NCBI GenBank assembly: GCA_003242735.1 | Contig: QGVH01000002.1 | Location: 62,001-126,000 of the forward strand | Direction of reading: 5' to 3' | Length of the DNA: 64,000 bases | Origin: a bacterium | GTDB lineage: Bacteria; Gemmatimonadota; Gemmatimonadetes; Longimicrobiales; RSA9 | Part shown: piece by piece, positions 27,455-39,566 of the stretch | How positions within the stretch are numbered: position 1 is the stretch's first letter | How the letters are laid out: the number at the start of each line of letters is the position of its first letter | The notes under the pieces: generated by a model | The model's input: only the letters and a program-made list of their open reading frames with translations | The model's database searches: none | Told to the model about the DNA's origin: nothing | Made by a program: the position numbers and the translations under genes

Positions 27455-29010
27455 ATGGCGCGAGTACTCGTGTTCGACACCACGCTGCGCGACGGCGAGC
27501 AATCGCCCGGCGCGACGATGACGCCAGCGGAAAAACTACGCATGGCGCACCAGCTCGACGCGCTCGGGGTGGACGTGATCGAAGCGGGCTTCCCGATCAG
27601 CTCCCCGGATGACTTCACCGCCGTCCGCAAGATCGCGCGCGAGGTCCGCCGCCCGGTGATCGCGGCGCTGGCGCGTGCGAAGGAGGAGGACATCGAGCGG
27701 GCGGCTGCGGCGGTGGCCGATGCGGAGCGGCCGCGGATCCACGTCTTCATCGCGACGTCGGACGTGCACCTGCGCCACAAGCTCGGGATCGATCGCGCGG
27801 AGTGCATCGAGCGGGCAGCGTGGGCGGTCGAACGCGCGCGCCGCGAGGTCCAGGACGTGGAGTTCAGCGCGGAGGACGCGACGCGGACCGACCCGGCGTT
27901 CCTGTGCCGCGTCGTGGCCGCCGCGATCGAGGCGGGGGCGACGACGATCAACATCCCGGACACGGTGGGCTACGCGTGCCCCGCGGAGATGCAGGCGCTC
28001 ATCGAGACGCTGTACCGCGAGGTCCCCGCGCTGCGGAACGTGGTCCTCAGCGTCCACTGCCACAACGACCTCGGCCTCGCCGTCGCCAACACGCTGGCCG
28101 CGGTGCAGGCGGGCGCGCGGCAGGTCGAGTGCACGATCAACGGCATCGGCGAGAGGGCGGGCAACGCGGCGCTGGAGGAGGTGGTCATGGCGCTCACCGT
28201 CCGCAACGACCATTACGGCCACTGGACCGGCATCCGCACCACGGAGCTGTACCGGACCAGCCAGCTCCTCTCGCACCTGACGGGCATCCACCCGCAGCCG
28301 AACAAGGCGATCGTGGGCCGCAACGCCTTCGCGCACGAGGCGGGCATCCACCAGGACGGCGTGCTGAAGGAGCGCACGACCTACGAGATCATGACGCCGG
28401 AGCAGGTCGGCGCGCCGGGGACGCGGCTGGTGCTGGGCAAGCACTCGGGCCGGCACGCGCTCGCGCGGCGTTACCGGGAGCTGGGCTACGAGCTGGACGG
28501 CGAGGACCTGGACCGGGCGTACCGGCTGTTCAAGCTGCTGTGTGACCAGAAGAAGCAGGTCCTGGACGAGGACCTGATCGCGATCCTGCACCACGGCACC
28601 ATGCGGGATGCGCCGGAGACCTACCGGCTGGCCGCGCTGGAGGTGGTGTGCGGCAAGCGCCGCTCGGCCGCGCGGGTCCGCATCGCCGACGGCGACGGCA
28701 CCGAGCGCGAGGCGGAGGCGGATGGCGACGGGCCCATTGCCGCGGCGTTCACGGCGATCGAGCGGGCCACGGGCATCCCGATCGAGCTGGAGGACCTGAC
28801 CATCCGCGCCGCGACGCCGGGCCGCGATGCGGTGGGCGAGGTGTCCATCCGCGCGCGGATCGAGGGGAAGACCTTCACCGGCCGCGGCGCTTCGACGGAC
28901 GTGGTGGACGCCGCAGCGCGCGCCTACCTCCACGCGCTGAACAAGGCCGCGCAGGCGCGGGAGCTGGAGGCGAAGGCGCTGGAGGAGGCCAGCTACCTGT
29001 GGGGGGTGTG

Positions 29011-29011
<1 letters not shown>
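27455..29011 (+). CDS. leuA: 2-isopropylmalate synthase (LeuA)
   Basis: A 518-residue enzyme that condenses 2-ketoisovalerate with acetyl-CoA, the first step of leucine synthesis. Landmarks are the N-terminal [16 protein letters not shown], the metal-site [17 protein letters not shown] and [19 protein letters not shown], and the C-terminal regulatory domain (from about residue 390) where leucine is known to bind in the family. The length is the bacterial norm. The start ATG 27455 has GAGGAG nine bases upstream. It is the first structural gene after the leader peptide and attenuator, and its stop overlaps leuC (TGATG at 29009). Confidence 0.96.
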
Positions 29012-30374
<1,363 letters not shown>

Positions 30375-30378
<4 letters not shown>

Positions 30379-30977
30379 GTGCCACGACCACGACGCTGCG
30401 CGGCAGGGCACGCGTGTTCGCCCGCGCGCACATCAACACGGACGAGATCATCCCGGCGCGTTACCTCAACACCGCGGACGAGGCAGCGCTCGCCGCACAC
30501 GTGATGGAGGACATCGATCCGGAGTTCCCGGCCACGGTACAGGCGGGCGACATCATCGTCGCCGGCGCGGACTTCGGCTGCGGCTCCTCCCGAGAGCACG
30601 CGGTGTGGGCGCTGCGCGGTGCGGGCATCCAGGCGGTCATCGCGGACTCGTTCGCGCGCATCTTCTTCCGCAACGCGATCAACAACGGGTTCCGCGTGAT
30701 CGAGTGCCCGGGCGCCGCCGCCGCGCTCCAGGAGGGCGACGAGGTCGAGATCGACCTCGCCAACGGCCGGGTCCGCGCGCCGGCGCGGGGCGTAGACCTG
30801 GCGTTCGTACCACCCGGCGACTTCGCGGAGCAGCTCCTCGCCGCGGGCGGGCTGCTGCCGTACGTGGCTGCGCAGCTCGCAGCCCGCGCGTCCCGGACGA
30901 GCCCGGCGGACGAGCGGCACGCCGCTCCCGCGGCGGCGGGTGCCGCTCACCCGAGCGCGCCGACTCCCGAGCAATGA
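30375..30977 (+). CDS. leuD: 3-isopropylmalate dehydratase small subunit (LeuD)
   Basis: A 200-residue partner of LeuC. It has the family landmarks [32 protein letters not shown] and [17 protein letters not shown]. The C-terminal 25 residues are a Pro/Ala-rich tail not needed for the fold. The ATG overlaps the leuC stop and its own stop is coupled to ilvB. Confidence 0.94.
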
Positions 30978-30994
30978 CCGCCCCAGGAGGCCTG

Positions 30995-32767
30995 ATGAAC
31001 GTCATGACTGCTGCTGAAGCCCTGTGCCATGCGCTCGTCGCGGAAGGCGTGGACATCGTGTTCGGCCATCCCGGCGGGGCCATCCTGCCGTTCTACGATG
31101 CGCTGTACCGTGTGGGCGCGCCGCGCCACGTGCTGATGCGTCACGAGCAGGCCGCGGCCCACGCGGCGGACGGGTACGCCCGTGCCACCGGGCGCGTCGG
31201 CGTGTGCATCGCGACCAGCGGCCCAGGCGCGACCAACCTCGTCACGGGGCTGGCCACGGCGTACATGGACAGTGTGCCCGTCGTCGCGATCACGGGCCAG
31301 GTCGCCAGCACGCTGCGTGGCCAGGACGCGTTCCAGGAGACCGACATCCTCGGCATCACGATCCCGATCACCAAGCACGGGTTCCTCGTCGAGCGGCCGG
31401 AGGACCTGCCCGACATCGTGCGGGAGGCGTTCCGCATCGCGCGCTCCGGCCGGCCGGGCCCGGTGCTCATCGACATCCCGAAGGACGTGCAGAACGGGCC
31501 GTGCCCGTACGAGCCGGCGGCGGCCAGCGCCGGGGCCGCGAAGATCCTGCCGTGGCGGCCGGCGCACCACACCAACGGCGCGGGAGCGTCCACGAACGGC
31601 AAGCGTCCGGCGGTCCGTACGCACATCGATCTCGCCGCGCTGGATGCCGCTGCGAAGCTGATCAACGAGGCGGAGCGGCCGGTGATCATGGTGGGGCGCG
31701 GCGTCGTGGTGGCGGGGATGGCGGAGACGCTGCGCGAGCTGGCCGAGCGGGCCGACCTGCCCGTCGTCACCACCCTGCTCGGACTGGACGCGTTCCCGGC
31801 CACACACCCGCTGGCGCTCGGCATGCCGGGCATGCACGGCACGGTGCGCGCGTGCCGGGCGATCCAGCGTGCGGATGTGGTCCTCGGGCTCGGTCTGCGC
31901 TTCGACGACCGTGTGACGGGCCCGACGGCGCGGTTCGCGCCGGGCGCGACGATCATTCACGCGGACATCGACCCGGCCTCGATCGGCCGCACGGTCAGGC
32001 CCTCGCTGCGGATCGTGGGCGATCTGCGGGACACGCTGCCCGCGCTGCTCGAGCGCATCGCGCCCGCGGATCGCGCGGAGTGGTGGGCCGAGCTGCGGGA
32101 GTGGCCACGGGAGGCGGCGCCCGGTGCCGGCGAGGTCGCGGCGCGCGCCAGCGGCCCGTTGACGGCCCGTGAGGCGGCCCGCGCGCTCGCTGCACGCATC
32201 GCCGCCAGCGGCGGCATCGTCGTGACGGACGTGGGTCAGCACCAGATGCTCATCGCCCAGGAGCTGCGCGACGCCACGCCCGGCTCGCACCTCACCTCCG
32301 GCGGGCTCGGCACGATGGGCTACGCCCTGCCGGCGGCGCTCGGCGCGGCGCTGGGCCGGCCCGACCGGCGGGTCTGGGCGGTGGCGGGCGACGGCGGCTT
32401 CCAGATGACGCTCCAGGAGCTCGCGACCGTCGTGCAGGAGCGCGTGCCCATCCGCATCGCGGTGCTGAACAACGGCTACCTCGGCATGGTGCGCCAGTGG
32501 CAGGAGCTGTTCTACGAGCGGCGCTACTCCGCCAGCGCGATCACCGGCCCGGACTTCACGATGCTCGCCCGGGCCTACGGCATCCCCGCGCGCCGCGTCT
32601 CCCAAATGGACGAGCTGGAGGATGCGCTGGACTGGGCCGAGGGCGCGAACGGCCCCGCGCTGCTCGACCTGCGGCTGCCCGCCGAGGAGAACGTCTTCCC
32701 GATGGTCCCGCCCGGCGCTGCGCTGGACGAGATCATCACGGCGTCGAACGCGGAGGTCGCTGCATGA
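30995..32767 (+). CDS. ilvB: Acetolactate synthase large subunit (IlvB)
   Basis: A thiamine-diphosphate enzyme of about 590 residues that makes acetolactate and acetohydroxybutyrate. Landmarks are VFGHPGGAILPFYDAL, the catalytic glutamate in MRHEQAAAHAADGYAR, SGPGATNLVTGLA, GLGTMGYALPAALGA and the GDGGFQMTLQEL...NNGYLGMVRQWQ motif that binds the cofactor. Start ATG 30995 is chosen because AGGAGG precedes it by four bases; ATG 30974, overlapping leuD, would add seven residues. The stop overlaps ilvN. Confidence 0.95.
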   Translation: MNVMTAAEALCHALVAEGVDIVFGHPGGAILPFYDALYRVGAPRHVLMRHEQAAAHAADGYARATGRVGVCIATSGPGATNLVTGLATAYMDSVPVVAITGQVASTLRGQDAFQETDILGITIPITKHGFLVERPEDLPDIVREAFRIARSGRPGPVLIDIPKDVQNGPCPYEPAAASAGAAKILPWRPAHHTNGAGASTNGKRPAVRTHIDLAALDAAAKLINEAERPVIMVGRGVVVAGMAETLRELAERADLPVVTTLLGLDAFPATHPLALGMPGMHGTVRACRAIQRADVVLGLGLRFDDRVTGPTARFAPGATIIHADIDPASIGRTVRPSLRIVGDLRDTLPALLERIAPADRAEWWAELREWPREAAPGAGEVAARASGPLTAREAARALAARIAASGGIVVTDVGQHQMLIAQELRDATPGSHLTSGGLGTMGYALPAALGAALGRPDRRVWAVAGDGGFQMTLQELATVVQERVPIRIAVLNNGYLGMVRQWQELFYERRYSASAITGPDFTMLARAYGIPARRVSQMDELEDALDWAEGANGPALLDLRLPAEENVFPMVPPGAALDEIITASNAEVAA

Positions 32768-33042
32768 CCGAGGCATTGATCGTTGCGCGACTGCGTGACC
32801 GGCCCGGCGCGCTCGAGCGTGCGGTCTCGCTGCTGCGCCGCCGCGCGATGGCCGTGCGCCGGCTGTCGGTCAACGCCGCGGGAGACGGCGTCGTCGAGCT
32901 GGTCGTGCGCGTGGACGAGAGCCGCACGCCGCGCGAGCGCGTGCGCCTCGAGCTGCTCGGCCTCGCGGACCTGCTGGACATCGCCGACGCGGCCGTCGTG
33001 CCCGTCCAACCCCCAACCGAAACAGGAGAAGCCACGGAATGA
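32764..33042 (+). CDS. ilvN: Acetolactate synthase small regulatory subunit (IlvN-like, ACT domain)
   Basis: A 92-residue ACT-domain protein, [20 protein letters not shown] then [10 protein letters not shown], the expected ACT pattern. It has only one ACT domain and no C-terminal extension, like the short E. coli IlvN and IlvM rather than the long IlvH. It should bind a branched-chain amino acid to give feedback control of IlvB. Both ends overlap neighbours by four bases (ATGA), so the ratio to IlvB is set by coupling. Confidence 0.88.
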   Translation: MTEALIVARLRDRPGALERAVSLLRRRAMAVRRLSVNAAGDGVVELVVRVDESRTPRERVRLELLGLADLLDIADAAVVPVQPPTETGEATE

Positions 33043-34043
33043 GCTCTGTGAGGATCTTCGAGGCCGCGGACGCGGACCCCAGTCTTCTCGCCGGCCGCCG
33101 GGTCGCAGTGATCGGCTACGGCAGCCAGGGCCATGCGCACGCGCTGAACCTGCACGACAGCGGCGTCGCCACGACGGTGGGGCTGCGCCCGGACAGCCGC
33201 TCCGCCGCCGCCGCGCGCGAGGCGGGGCTCGAGGTGCGCTCGATCCCCGAGGCGGTGGCGGAGGCCGACGTCGTCGCGCTCCTCATCCCGGACACGGTGC
33301 AGCCCGCCGTGTACCGCGACGAGATCGCACCCCACCTGCGGCCCGGCAGCGCGCTGCTGTTCGCCCACGGGTTCAACATCCACTACGGCCAGATCGAGCC
33401 GCCGGACAACGTGGACGTGATCCTCGTGGCCCCCAAGTCGCCGGGCCACATGGTCCGGCGCGAGTACAAGGAGGGTCGCGGCGTGCCCGCCCTCGTCGCC
33501 GTGCACCGCGACGCCTCCGGCCAGGCGCTCGGCATCGCCCTCGCCTACGCCCACGCGATCGGCTGCACCCGCGCCGGCGTGCTCGAGACCACGTTCGCGC
33601 ACGAGACCGAGAGCGACCTGTTCGGCGAGCAGGCCGTGCTGTGCGGCGGCCTCAGCGCGCTCATCAAGGCCGGGTTCGAGACCCTCGTCTCCGCCGGCTA
33701 CCCGCCGGAGCTCGCCTACTTCGAGTGCCTGCACGAGATGAAGCTGATCGTGGACCTCGTCTACGCCGGCGGCCTCACGGCCATGCGCCGCGGGGTGAGC
33801 GACACCGCCGAGTACGGCGACTACGTGTGCGGCCGGCGCGTGATCGGCGAGGCCAGCCGCGCGGCGATGCGGGAGATCCTGGAGGACATCCGGTCCGGCG
33901 CGTTCGCCCGGCGCTGGATCCGCGAGGCGGAGTCCGGCGGCCGGGAGTTCCAGCGCATGCGCGAGCTCGAGCGCTCGCACCCCATCGAAGCCGTGGGCGC
34001 GGAGCTCCGCGCTCGCATGGCGTGGCTCCAGGAGGGACGATGA
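33039..34043 (+). CDS. ilvC: Ketol-acid reductoisomerase (IlvC)
   Basis: A 334-residue class I enzyme that converts acetolactate to dihydroxyisovalerate with NADPH and magnesium. The Rossmann motif is [21 protein letters not shown], followed by the NADPH-binding loop GLRPDSRS. The C-terminal knotted domain has the metal ligands in [22 protein letters not shown] and [17 protein letters not shown]. Overlaps ilvN upstream and ilvE downstream (ATGA). Confidence 0.96.
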   Translation: MSSVRIFEAADADPSLLAGRRVAVIGYGSQGHAHALNLHDSGVATTVGLRPDSRSAAAAREAGLEVRSIPEAVAEADVVALLIPDTVQPAVYRDEIAPHLRPGSALLFAHGFNIHYGQIEPPDNVDVILVAPKSPGHMVRREYKEGRGVPALVAVHRDASGQALGIALAYAHAIGCTRAGVLETTFAHETESDLFGEQAVLCGGLSALIKAGFETLVSAGYPPELAYFECLHEMKLIVDLVYAGGLTAMRRGVSDTAEYGDYVCGRRVIGEASRAAMREILEDIRSGAFARRWIREAESGGREFQRMRELERSHPIEAVGAELRARMAWLQEGR

Positions 34044-34990
34044 GCGGCATCCCACGGACCGAATGGATCTGGCGGGACGGCACGTTCATCCCGTGGGAGG
34101 CGGCGACGGTCCACGTGATGAGCCACGTGGTTCACTACGGCTCGTCATTCTTCGAGGGGATCCGCTGCTACTCCACGCCGAACGGCCCGGCCATCTTCCG
34201 GCTGCGCGACCACCTGCGCCGGCTCCACGACTCCTGCCGCATCTACCGCACCGAGCTCCCGTTCAGCGTCGAGACGCTCGCGCAGGCGTGCTGCGAGCTG
34301 GTCGCGCGCAACGGCCTGGAGGACTGCTACATCCGGCCGGTGGTGTTCCGGGGTGTGGGCGCTCCCGGCCTCAACCCGGCGGCCAGCCCGGTCGAGACGT
34401 ACCTCGTCTGCTGGCCGTGGGGCGCGTACCTCGGCGCCGACGCGCTCGAGCGGGGCGTGGACGTCCGCGTCTCGAGCTGGAGCCGCATGGCGCCCAACAC
34501 GTTCCCGGCCATGGCCAAGGCCGGCGGCAACTACATCGCCGCGCAGCTCATGAAGATGGAAGCGCTCGCGGACGGCTACGCCGAGGCGATCGCGCTGGAC
34601 CCGAACGGCCTGGTGAGCGAGGGCAGCGGCGAGAACGTGTTCCTCGTGCGCGATGAGGTGCTCATCACGCCGGCGCTCAACGGCTCCTTCCTGCCGGGCA
34701 TCACCCGGGACACGGTGATCACCCTCGCCCGCGACCTCGGCATCCCCGTCCGCGAGCAGGCAGTGCCCCGCGAGATGCTCTACATCGCGGACGAGGTGTT
34801 CCTCACCGGCACGGCCGCGGAGCTCACGCCCGTCCGGAGCGTGGACCGCATCCCGGTCGGGAACGGCACGGTGGGCCCGATCACGCGGGCGATCCAGCAG
34901 AAGCTCATGGACATCCTGCACGGCCGCGCACCGGACCACTACGGTTGGCGTACGCCGGTCGGGCAGCCCACCGCCACGGCGGTGGCGTGA
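34040..34990 (+). CDS. ilvE: Branched-chain amino acid aminotransferase (IlvE)
   Basis: A 316-residue fold-type IV PLP aminotransferase that makes leucine, isoleucine and valine from their keto acids. Landmarks are [20 protein letters not shown], the PLP lysine in [18 protein letters not shown], the stretch [18 protein letters not shown], and [17 protein letters not shown]. The start ATG 34040 overlaps the ilvC stop. Substrate preference is inferred from the operon. Confidence 0.94.
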   Translation: MSGIPRTEWIWRDGTFIPWEAATVHVMSHVVHYGSSFFEGIRCYSTPNGPAIFRLRDHLRRLHDSCRIYRTELPFSVETLAQACCELVARNGLEDCYIRPVVFRGVGAPGLNPAASPVETYLVCWPWGAYLGADALERGVDVRVSSWSRMAPNTFPAMAKAGGNYIAAQLMKMEALADGYAEAIALDPNGLVSEGSGENVFLVRDEVLITPALNGSFLPGITRDTVITLARDLGIPVREQAVPREMLYIADEVFLTGTAAELTPVRSVDRIPVGNGTVGPITRAIQQKLMDILHGRAPDHYGWRTPVGQPTATAVA

Positions 34991-35019
34991 CGGAGACGCA
35001 GAGCGTGGACGGAGAGGGT

Positions 35020-36765
35020 ATGGTCGGCACGCACGGGGAGACGCGGAGCGCGCGGAGCACCGGCCAGGACGGCCAGGGCGCACCGGCGGCCGGGCCGCGC
35101 GGGTACAGCTCCGTCATCGTCGATGGTCGCGACCGCGCGGCGGCGCGCGCGATGCTCCGCGCCGTCGGCCTCACGGACGAAGACTTCCGCCGCCCGCTCA
35201 TCGGGATTGCCAACACCTGGGCCGAGGTCACGCCCTGCAACGTGCACCTGCGCGCGCTCGCCGAGCGGGTGAAGGAGGGCGTGCGCGAGGCCGGCGGCAC
35301 GCCGCTGGAGTTCAACACCGTCGTCGTCTCCGACGGGATCACCATGGGCACCGAGGGGATGAAGGCCTCGCTCGTGAGCCGCGAGCTGGTTGCGGACTCC
35401 ATCGAGCTGGTCGCGCGCGGCCACATGTTCGACGGCATCATCGCGCTCGCCGGATGCGACAAGACCATCCCCGGCGCGGCCATGGCCCTCGCGCGGCTGG
35501 ACCGCCCCGGTCTCGTGCTGTACGGCGGCTCGATCATGCCGGGCCACCACCGCGGCCGCGACATCACGATCCAGGACGTCTTCGAGGCCGTGGGCGCGTG
35601 CGCTGCGGGCCGGATCACGAAGCAGGAGCTGCACGAGATCGAGTGCGCCGCGTGCCCCGGCGCGGGCGCCTGCGGCGGTCAGTACACGGCCAACACGATG
35701 GCGACGGCGTTCGAGGCGCTGGGCATCTCGCCCCTCGGCAGCGGCACCGTGCCCGCCCTGGATCCCGCGCGCGACGAGGTGGCGCGCGAATGCGGTCGTC
35801 TCGCCGTGCGGCTGGTAGAGCGGGGTCTGCGGCCGCGGCAGATCATCACGCGGACGGCGCTGGAGAACGCGATCGCGGTGGTCATGGCCTCCGGCGGCTC
35901 CACCAACGCGGTGCTCCACCTGCTCGCGCTGGCCCGCGAGGCGCAGGTGCCGCTCTCCATCGACGACTTCGACCGCATCAGTGCGCGCACGCCGCTGCTC
36001 GCCGACCTCAAGCCCGGCGGCCGGTTCACGGCGCCGGACATGCACCGCGCGGGCGGCGTCGCGGTGCTGCTCCAGCGGCTGCTGGAGGCGGGGCTCATCG
36101 ACGGCAACGCGCTGACGGTCACGGGCCGCGCGATCGCCGAGGAAGCCGCCGGCGCGCGGGAGACGCCGGGGCAGGAGGTGATCCGCCCGCTCGATCAGCC
36201 CATCAAGCCGACGGGCGGCATCGCGATCCTGCGGGGCAACCTCGCGCCGGAGGGGTGCGTGGTGAAGCTCGTCGGCCACGAGCGCACGACGCACCGCGGC
36301 CCTGCGCGGGTGTTCGACCGTGAGGAAGACGCGTTCGCGGCGGTGCAGGCGGGCCGCATCCGGCCGGGGGACGTGGTGGTGATCCGCTACGAGGGGCCGC
36401 GCGGCGGGCCGGGCATGCGGGAGATGCTCGGCGTCACCGCCGCGATCGCGGGCGCCGGCCTCGGCTCTGAGGTCGCGTTGCTCACGGATGGCCGCTTCTC
36501 CGGCGCCACCCATGGCCTCATGGTGGGTCACGTCGCGCCCGAGGCCGCGGTGGGCGGGCCGATCGCCGCGATCCAGGAGGGCGACATCGTCGTCATCGAC
36601 GTTCCCAACCGGCGCCTGGACGTGGAGCTCGATGAGGCCACGCTGCGCCGCCGGCTCGATGCGTGGCGGCCACGGCCGATCCCCTACACCAGCGGCGTGC
36701 TGGCGAAGTACGCGCGGCTGGTGTCCTCGGCTTCGGAGGGAGCGGTGACGGCCTGGGCGCTGTAG
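35020..36765 (+). CDS. ilvD: Dihydroxy-acid dehydratase (IlvD)
   Basis: A 581-residue Fe-S dehydratase that makes the keto acids for valine and isoleucine. Cysteines are seen in [30 protein letters not shown] and [19 protein letters not shown]. Start ATG 35020 has GGAGAGG just upstream; GTG 34987, overlapping ilvE, is the alternative and adds 11 residues. Either way there is a low-complexity N-terminal leader of 25-35 residues before [13 protein letters not shown], longer than usual. This is the last gene of the operon. Confidence 0.95.
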   Translation: MVGTHGETRSARSTGQDGQGAPAAGPRGYSSVIVDGRDRAAARAMLRAVGLTDEDFRRPLIGIANTWAEVTPCNVHLRALAERVKEGVREAGGTPLEFNTVVVSDGITMGTEGMKASLVSRELVADSIELVARGHMFDGIIALAGCDKTIPGAAMALARLDRPGLVLYGGSIMPGHHRGRDITIQDVFEAVGACAAGRITKQELHEIECAACPGAGACGGQYTANTMATAFEALGISPLGSGTVPALDPARDEVARECGRLAVRLVERGLRPRQIITRTALENAIAVVMASGGSTNAVLHLLALAREAQVPLSIDDFDRISARTPLLADLKPGGRFTAPDMHRAGGVAVLLQRLLEAGLIDGNALTVTGRAIAEEAAGARETPGQEVIRPLDQPIKPTGGIAILRGNLAPEGCVVKLVGHERTTHRGPARVFDREEDAFAAVQAGRIRPGDVVVIRYEGPRGGPGMREMLGVTAAIAGAGLGSEVALLTDGRFSGATHGLMVGHVAPEAAVGGPIAAIQEGDIVVIDVPNRRLDVELDEATLRRRLDAWRPRPIPYTSGVLAKYARLVSSASEGAVTAWAL

Positions 36766-36894
36766 GCGGGCGAGGGCGACACGAGGGCGAGGGCTTGCCG
36801 CTTCGGCATCCGTCGGGGTGTTCGAGGCGCACGGCGCTCGCAGGCCCGGGCAATCCTGGGTCCAACCCGTTCGCCCGGGCCGCCTCGCACCCGC

Positions 36895-37704
36895 TCACCC
36901 CGCCCCCGACTCCACTCCCTCGCCCTCGCCGTGGCCTCTCTCGACGTACTTCCTCACCTCGATCGCCATGGCGCGGAGTAGGCCCGCCTCACGACCGTCC
37001 AGCTCCGCGCGCCGCAGGATCGCGCGGACCGACCGCATGATCGCCTCCGGGTTGCGCGTCTTGAAGAATTCGATGGTCTCCAGCGCGCGCTCGATGTCGT
37101 GGAAGAGCGCGTCGAGCGCCGCGGGGGACGCGGGGGCGGCGGCCTTGCGGTGGCGGGGCAGCGCGCGCCCGGCGCCCGGGCCGGCGAGCCACAGCTCGTA
37201 GCAGATCAGCAGGACCGCCTGGGCGAGGTTGAGGGAGGAGTAGGAGGGCGACGTCGGCACCGTCAGCACGCGGTCGCAGAGGTCGAGCTCCTCGTTGGTG
37301 AGACCCACGCTCTCGGGACCGAACACCAGCGCGATCGGCCCCTCCGCCGCTGCGGCCAGCGCGAGCAGCTCGGGCGCGGCCTCGCGCGGATGCTGCCAGA
37401 CGTAGGGCGCGGTCCGGCGCCGCGCCGTCGTCCCCACGACGTGCGCCGCATCGGCGAGCGCGTCCTGGAGCGAGTCGTGGATCTCGGCTTCCTCCAGCAC
37501 GGCCTCCGCGCCGTGTGCGATGCCGGCGATCCGCCATGCATCGAACTCTGCAGGGCTGACCAGCCGCAGCCGGCGCAGCCCCATGTTCATCATCGCGCGC
37601 ACCGTCCCCGCGATGTTCACTACGTCCTCCGTCCGGTGCAGCACGATGACGAAGCGATCGGCGAACTCGACTTCGCTCGTGGGAAGGTCCGTTTCCGTGT
37701 GCAT
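36895..37704 (-). CDS. trmJ: SpoU-family RNA 2'-O-methyltransferase, TrmJ-like
   Basis: A 269-residue knotted methyltransferase that uses S-adenosylmethionine. Motif 1 is VLHRTEDVVNIAGTVRAMMNMG, motif 2 is IALVFGPESVGLTNEEL and motif 3 is PSYSSLNLAQAVLLICYELW. The C-terminal extension (ALDALFHDIERALETIEFF onwards) is typical of TrmJ, which modifies tRNA position 32. Start ATG 37704; a weak TTGACG/CACGTT pair sits 7 bases upstream of it. Convergent with ilvD. Confidence 0.9.
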   Translation of the reverse strand: MHTETDLPTSEVEFADRFVIVLHRTEDVVNIAGTVRAMMNMGLRRLRLVSPAEFDAWRIAGIAHGAEAVLEEAEIHDSLQDALADAAHVVGTTARRRTAPYVWQHPREAAPELLALAAAAEGPIALVFGPESVGLTNEELDLCDRVLTVPTSPSYSSLNLAQAVLLICYELWLAGPGAGRALPRHRKAAAPASPAALDALFHDIERALETIEFFKTRNPEAIMRSVRAILRRAELDGREAGLLRAMAIEVRKYVERGHGEGEGVESGAG

Positions 37705-37895
37705 GCGCGGGAACGTGCTCGGCGACCGGCCGTCGCGTCAAGCGGGCTCGTTACGACTCGCCGCGTTCGGCGGCGACGCCGATCGCGCCGCCCAGCGCGC
37801 GGACGGGGGCCCGCGGCGCTCGTCACGACCCGTCCGCTGTCGCGGCAACAGGCGGTGGCGGCGTGCACCGTGCCCCGGCGCCCTCGACGCGCCGC

Positions 37896-39242
37896 TCACG
37901 CGGGGACTCGCGGCCCGTGCGACGCAGCGGGCTCCAGTTCCCGCCGCCGGGCGTCTGCGGGCACGCCGAGCGCGAGCACCAGAGCCGCCGCGAGCGCGAG
38001 CGCCGCGCCCGCACCGAACGCCGCCGTTGCGCCGAACGTCTGCCAGATCCCGCCGAACAGCAGGCTCCCCGGCAGCGCGGTCAGCCCGACGACGAAGTGG
38101 AAGGCGCCGTACGCGCTCGCCCACCGTTCGGCCGGGGCGAGCCGCGCCACCAGCGCCTTCTGCGGCGCCTCGGTGAGCCCGTAGAACAAGCCGTAGACCA
38201 GGAACAGCGTCCAGCCGTGCCAGGGCTCGCTCGCCAGGCCGAAGGCCGTGTAGATCGCCGCGTAGACCAGCCACCCGAGGAGGATGGCCCGCTGTGTGCC
38301 GAACCGGTCTGCGAGCATCCCGCCCGGCACGCTCCACAGCATCTTGCTGACGTGGAACGCGCCCCAGAGCAGCGGCAACGTCTCCACCGGCACGCCGACC
38401 TGCTCGGCGCGCAGCAGCAGGAACGCATCGGACGCGTTGCCGAGCGTGAACAGCGCGACCGCGGCGAGGTAGACGCGGAACGGGCGCGGGAGCGCGGGGG
38501 CTGATGGGCGCCGCGCGGAGGCGGCAGCGAGGCCGCCGCCGTCCGGATCAGGGTGCGGCGCGGGCCCGCCGGAGGGTCTGTGGTCGCCGGACCCTCCCCG
38601 CGCCGCAGGACCGCCAGCGTCGCCGCCACCGGTCGCCGCGATGGCGCGGGAGGCGGCCGGGGCATGGCGGTCCTCACGAACCTTCCACACCAGCAGCACG
38701 ACGGCCAGCGCCGCCGGCACGGCGGCGAGGGCGAAGACGAGCCGCACTTGCCCCGGCGCCAGCAGCAGGATCCCGCTCGCGAGCAGCGGGCCCAGGACCG
38801 CGCCGGCGTGGTCCGCGGCCCGGTGGAGCCCGAACGCGGTGCCGCGCCGGTCCGGCTCGACGGACTCGGCGAGCAGTGCGTCTCGCGGCGCGGTGCGGAG
38901 CCCCTTGCCGACCCGGTCCGTGAAGCGGACCGCCAGCACGTGCCACGGCGCCGTCGCCAGCGCGATCAGTGGCCGGACCGCGCCCGCAGCGCCGTAGCCC
39001 AGGCCGATCAGCGCCTTCCGGCGGCCCATCCTGTCCGAGAGCCATCCGCCGGCCCACTTCACCAGGCTCGCTGTGCTCTCCGCGACGCCCTCGACGAGGC
39101 CGAGGAACGCCGGCCCCGCCCCGAGCGTCTCGACGAGGAAGACGGGGAGCAGCGGGAAGATCATGTCGCTGGCCGCATCGTTGAGCAGCGACACGATCCC
39201 CAGCCACAGGACGTTCCCGCTGAGGAGGGCCCGGAGCCGCAT
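37896..39242 (-). CDS. Major facilitator superfamily transporter
   Basis: A transporter of about 448 residues with twelve predicted helices in two halves. The first half has the MFS motif A in GGWLSDRMGRRKALIGLGY, repeated in the second as GGMLADRFGTQRAILLGWL. Between helices 6 and 7 is a low-complexity cytoplasmic loop of about 70 residues rich in Gly, Ala and Pro, longer than usual. The first methionine (ATG 39242) or the GTG three bases upstream could serve as start; no ribosome binding site helps choose. Substrate is not recognisable; no adjacent gene gives context. Confidence 0.88.
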   Translation of the reverse strand: MRLRALLSGNVLWLGIVSLLNDAASDMIFPLLPVFLVETLGAGPAFLGLVEGVAESTASLVKWAGGWLSDRMGRRKALIGLGYGAAGAVRPLIALATAPWHVLAVRFTDRVGKGLRTAPRDALLAESVEPDRRGTAFGLHRAADHAGAVLGPLLASGILLLAPGQVRLVFALAAVPAALAVVLLVWKVREDRHAPAASRAIAATGGGDAGGPAARGGSGDHRPSGGPAPHPDPDGGGLAAASARRPSAPALPRPFRVYLAAVALFTLGNASDAFLLLRAEQVGVPVETLPLLWGAFHVSKMLWSVPGGMLADRFGTQRAILLGWLVYAAIYTAFGLASEPWHGWTLFLVYGLFYGLTEAPQKALVARLAPAERWASAYGAFHFVVGLTALPGSLLFGGIWQTFGATAAFGAGAALALAAALVLALGVPADARRRELEPAASHGPRVPA

Positions 39243-39245
39243 CAC

Positions 39246-39566
39246 GGCGAGACCCGAGGCCCGTGCAGTCCCGCTGGGCGGAGCGAACGGCCGTCAGCCT
39301 CCCCGCCCGCCGTTGCACCCGCAGTCCCCCTGCCCGGGTGGCGGGGAGGGAGCGCGGAGGCTCCCCGGGCGGAGGACGCCCGCGGCCGGGTTGCCCCCGC
39401 CCCCACTGGCACCTGCATCCCGAGCACGGCCGCTCGCGCCCGTCGTGTCGGCGCCGGCCACTGATGTGCGCGGACCAGTCCGACCGGACCCGTTCTTGCT
39501 GTTACGTCACCTGCCGGGGCCGGACAGAACGCCCGTCCTCGTGCATACGTCGATGCGGGAGGAGGT
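39246..39566. other. Intergenic region without recognised elements
   Basis: The 320 bases between the MFS gene (-) and the secreted protein (+) show no convincing gene, RNA or hairpin. A CATACGT-like -10 lies near 39542, about 25 bases before the next ATG, but no -35 was convincing. Confidence 0.4.
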
